In this document: in pieces, positions 5,840-6,919 of the stretch
Layout of the letters: each line of letters begins with the position of its first letter
Position numbering within the stretch: the stretch's first letter is position 1
Assembly (NCBI GenBank): GCA_029861485.1
Contig: JAOTZF010000096.1
Span: forward strand, 1-6,919
DNA: 6,919 nt
Direction: 5' to 3'
Source of the DNA: Thermoleophilia bacterium
GTDB lineage: Bacteria > Actinomycetota > Thermoleophilia > Miltoncostaeales > Miltoncostaeaceae
Program-made: the position numbers and the translations under genes
The notes under the pieces: generated by a model
Told to the model about the DNA's origin: nothing
The model's input: only the letters and a program-made list of their open reading frames with translations
The model's database searches: none

Positions 5840-6664
5840 GTGAGCGCCCTCCTGCTCGGCCTGGGCGCCGGGTTCGGCTGGGGCATCTCCGACTTCCTCG
5901 GCGGCCTGGCGAGCCGTCGCGGGCCCTTGATCGCCGTACTCACGGTGTCCCAGCTGGCGGGGCTCGTGCTGATGTTCGCGATTCTCGCCACCGCGACGCC
6001 GGCCCTTCCCAGCGCTCCGGCGCTCGGCTGGGCCGTGCTCGCAGGTCTCGCGGGAGGCATCGGCGTGTTCGCGCTCTATCGAGGAATGGCGATCGGCTCG
6101 ATCAGCATCATCGCTCCGATCAGCGCCCTGGCCGTGGTCGTGCCGGTCGCGGTCGGCTTGGCGCGCGGAGAGCGCCCCGAGGACCTCGAGATGGTCGGCA
6201 TCGTCCTCGCCATCATCGGGTCGGTGCTTGCGGGAAAGGTGCCGGGCAAGGCGTCCACAAGCGGGGTGGGGATCGCGATCCTTGCCGCGCTTGGCTTTGG
6301 GTGGGGGTTCGTCTTCATCGATCTCGCCGCCGAGGACGGCGCAATCTGGGCGTTCACGACCGCGCGCGCCGCTGCGTCCGTCGCGATTCTCGCTACGGCC
6401 CTGATGGTGCTCGGAATCCCGAGGCTGGCGCGCGAGGTGGCCGTGATCGCGGGCGCGGCCGGCTCGATCGAGGCGAGTGCCGGCCTAGCGTTCGCCCTGG
6501 CCACCACCGTCGGTCTTCTGAGCGTCGTCTCGGTGCTCTCCTCGCTCTACCCGGCCGTGACAGTCGGGCTTGCGTTCATCGTCCTCGGTGAGCGCCTGGG
6601 GCGGACCCAGTGGCTGGCGGTGTCCCTCGTCCTCGTGGGCGTGGCCGCCATCGCGGCGGGCTAG
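5840..6664 (+). CDS. EamA/DMT-superfamily transporter
   Basis: A 274-residue, very hydrophobic protein of the drug/metabolite transporter superfamily, with ten predicted helices built as two five-helix EamA repeats (about 1-134 and 142-274). Repeat 1 opens GLGAGFGWGISDFLGGLASRR (7-27), a typical start for this group, and has IAPISALAVVVPVAVGLARGERP (91-113). Repeat 2 ends LYPAVTVGLAFIVLGERL (236-253) then TQWLAVSLVLVGVAAI, the same pattern in the second half. It sits in the cytoplasmic membrane and would move a small metabolite, most likely outward; the substrate cannot be inferred. The start is GTG at 5840: the nearby ATG at 5834 hits a stop after two codons, and no Shine-Dalgarno is evident, so coupling to the gene 15 bp upstream is likely. 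It converges on a minus-strand gene 71 bp beyond its stop. Confidence 0.92.
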   Translation: MSALLLGLGAGFGWGISDFLGGLASRRGPLIAVLTVSQLAGLVLMFAILATATPALPSAPALGWAVLAGLAGGIGVFALYRGMAIGSISIIAPISALAVVVPVAVGLARGERPEDLEMVGIVLAIIGSVLAGKVPGKASTSGVGIAILAALGFGWGFVFIDLAAEDGAIWAFTTARAAASVAILATALMVLGIPRLAREVAVIAGAAGSIEASAGLAFALATTVGLLSVVSVLSSLYPAVTVGLAFIVLGERLGRTQWLAVSLVLVGVAAIAAG

Positions 6665-6700
6665 TCGGGAGCTTCCAGGGAGAGAAAGAGCGTGACTCGG

Positions 6701-6719
6701 CGTCGCCTTCAGCGCGACG
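6701..6719. repeat. Short hairpin downstream of the transporter gene
   Basis: CGTCGC (6701-6706) and GCGACG (6714-6719) form a 6-bp stem around a seven-base loop, 37 bases past the transporter stop. No T-run follows. It may help the stronger palindrome at 6733-6752 end transcription from the left. Confidence 0.3.
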
Positions 6720-6732
6720 GCGTGCCCCGCTT

Positions 6733-6752
6733 TCCTCAGGCCGGCCTGAGGA
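6733..6752. terminator. Perfect 20-bp palindrome between convergent genes, probable bidirectional terminator
   Basis: TCCTCAGGCCGGCCTGAGGA reads identically on both strands and folds in RNA as an eight-pair stem with a CCGG loop. It lies between the plus-strand transporter (stop at 6664) and the converging minus-strand gene, whose TGA (6738-6736) is inside the palindrome. Neither side has a T-tract, so it would be a tract-less hairpin of the kind proposed in high-GC actinomycetes. It could also be a protein-binding site. Confidence 0.45.
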
Positions 6753-6919
6753 CTCCCCATGCGGTCACGAGCCCCCACGTGCCGGCGCGGTAGGTCGAGA
6801 GGCCGTCGATCATGACGCCGTGCCGACCCATCAGGCCGGCCAGCTCGTAGCTCGCGAGTGGGCGATAGTGACGCCGGCCAAGGATGCGGAGCGCGAATAC
6901 GTGGGCTCTCGTACCGAGG
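6736..6919 (-). CDS. C-terminal 60 residues of a protein entering from the right, possibly a SAM-dependent methyltransferase
   Basis: An open frame from the window edge to the TGA at 6738-6736, with strongly GC-rich third positions, so coding is convincing although the start is outside. The visible part contains RILGRRHYRPLASYELAGLM, GRHGVMIDGLSTYRAGTWG and a final LVTAWGVLRPA. The pattern 'yRPL...yEL..Lm..hGv.v..l.......W.lvtA' recalls the last helix and two strands of class I SAM-dependent methyltransferases. The cofactor-binding motifs would lie outside the window, so this is only a suggestion. A partly overlapping open frame at 6485-6778 on the same strand is a shadow. Confidence 0.55.
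   Translation of the reverse strand, partial: LGTRAHVFALRILGRRHYRPLASYELAGLMGRHGVMIDGLSTYRAGTWGLVTAWGVLRPA

Noticed and set aside
5653..6591. Plus-strand open frame of 312 codons overlapping the transporter
   Set aside because: An Arg-rich translation in another frame of the EamA gene. The transporter frame has clear transmembrane periodicity and family motifs.

Overview
The window is about two-thirds GC, densely packed, uses GTG starts freely and has few Shine-Dalgarno sequences. Together with its protein families (an Rv2578c-type radical SAM protein, a 'GVQLP'-type M74 murein endopeptidase, a short actinobacterial-type peptide deformylase) this points to an actinomycetote. A Thermoleophilia/Solirubrobacterales-like organism is my best guess, by family resemblance only. 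I see no mobile elements, RNA genes or CRISPR. It reads as chromosomal housekeeping or stress-response sequence, possibly from a metagenome assembly.

Left and middle (1-5331) is one long minus-strand gene train. In transcription order it is: a two-ACT-domain (GcvR-like) protein (5331-4804); peptide deformylase (4797-4300); a very short glycosyltransferase remnant (4303-4043); a YbjT-like NAD(P)-binding protein with a C-terminal DUF2867 domain (4046-2568); an Rv2578c-family radical SAM protein (2497-1472); a CatE-type two-domain VOC dioxygenase (1434-586); and the N-terminal two-thirds of a secreted M74-type murein endopeptidase (484-1, running off the window). The first four genes are tightly coupled: a 6-bp gap, then two ATGA overlaps.

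The radical SAM gene has its own promoter in a 52-70 bp gap. A perfect 12-bp palindrome GAACATATGTTC, the Gram-positive/actinobacterial LexA (SOS) box core, fills the spacer between a -35-like and a -10-like hexamer. The predicted +1 falls on an ATG, suggesting a leaderless, DNA-damage-inducible gene.

Right part (5344-6919): a divergent intergenic region with a structured hairpin leads into two plus-strand membrane protein genes, a 123-residue two-TM protein of unknown function (5453-5824) and an EamA/DMT-family transporter (5840-6664). These converge on the 3' end of a minus-strand gene entering from the right (6919-6736), possibly a methyltransferase. A perfect 20-bp palindrome and a smaller hairpin separate the convergent genes and probably end transcription.

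The most notable items are the SOS-box promoter on the radical SAM gene and the glycosyltransferase remnant. The remnant joins the family's N-terminal and C-terminal ends in frame, with some 270 residues missing, and keeps stop/start overlaps with both neighbours. I found no convincing wholly new multi-gene system.
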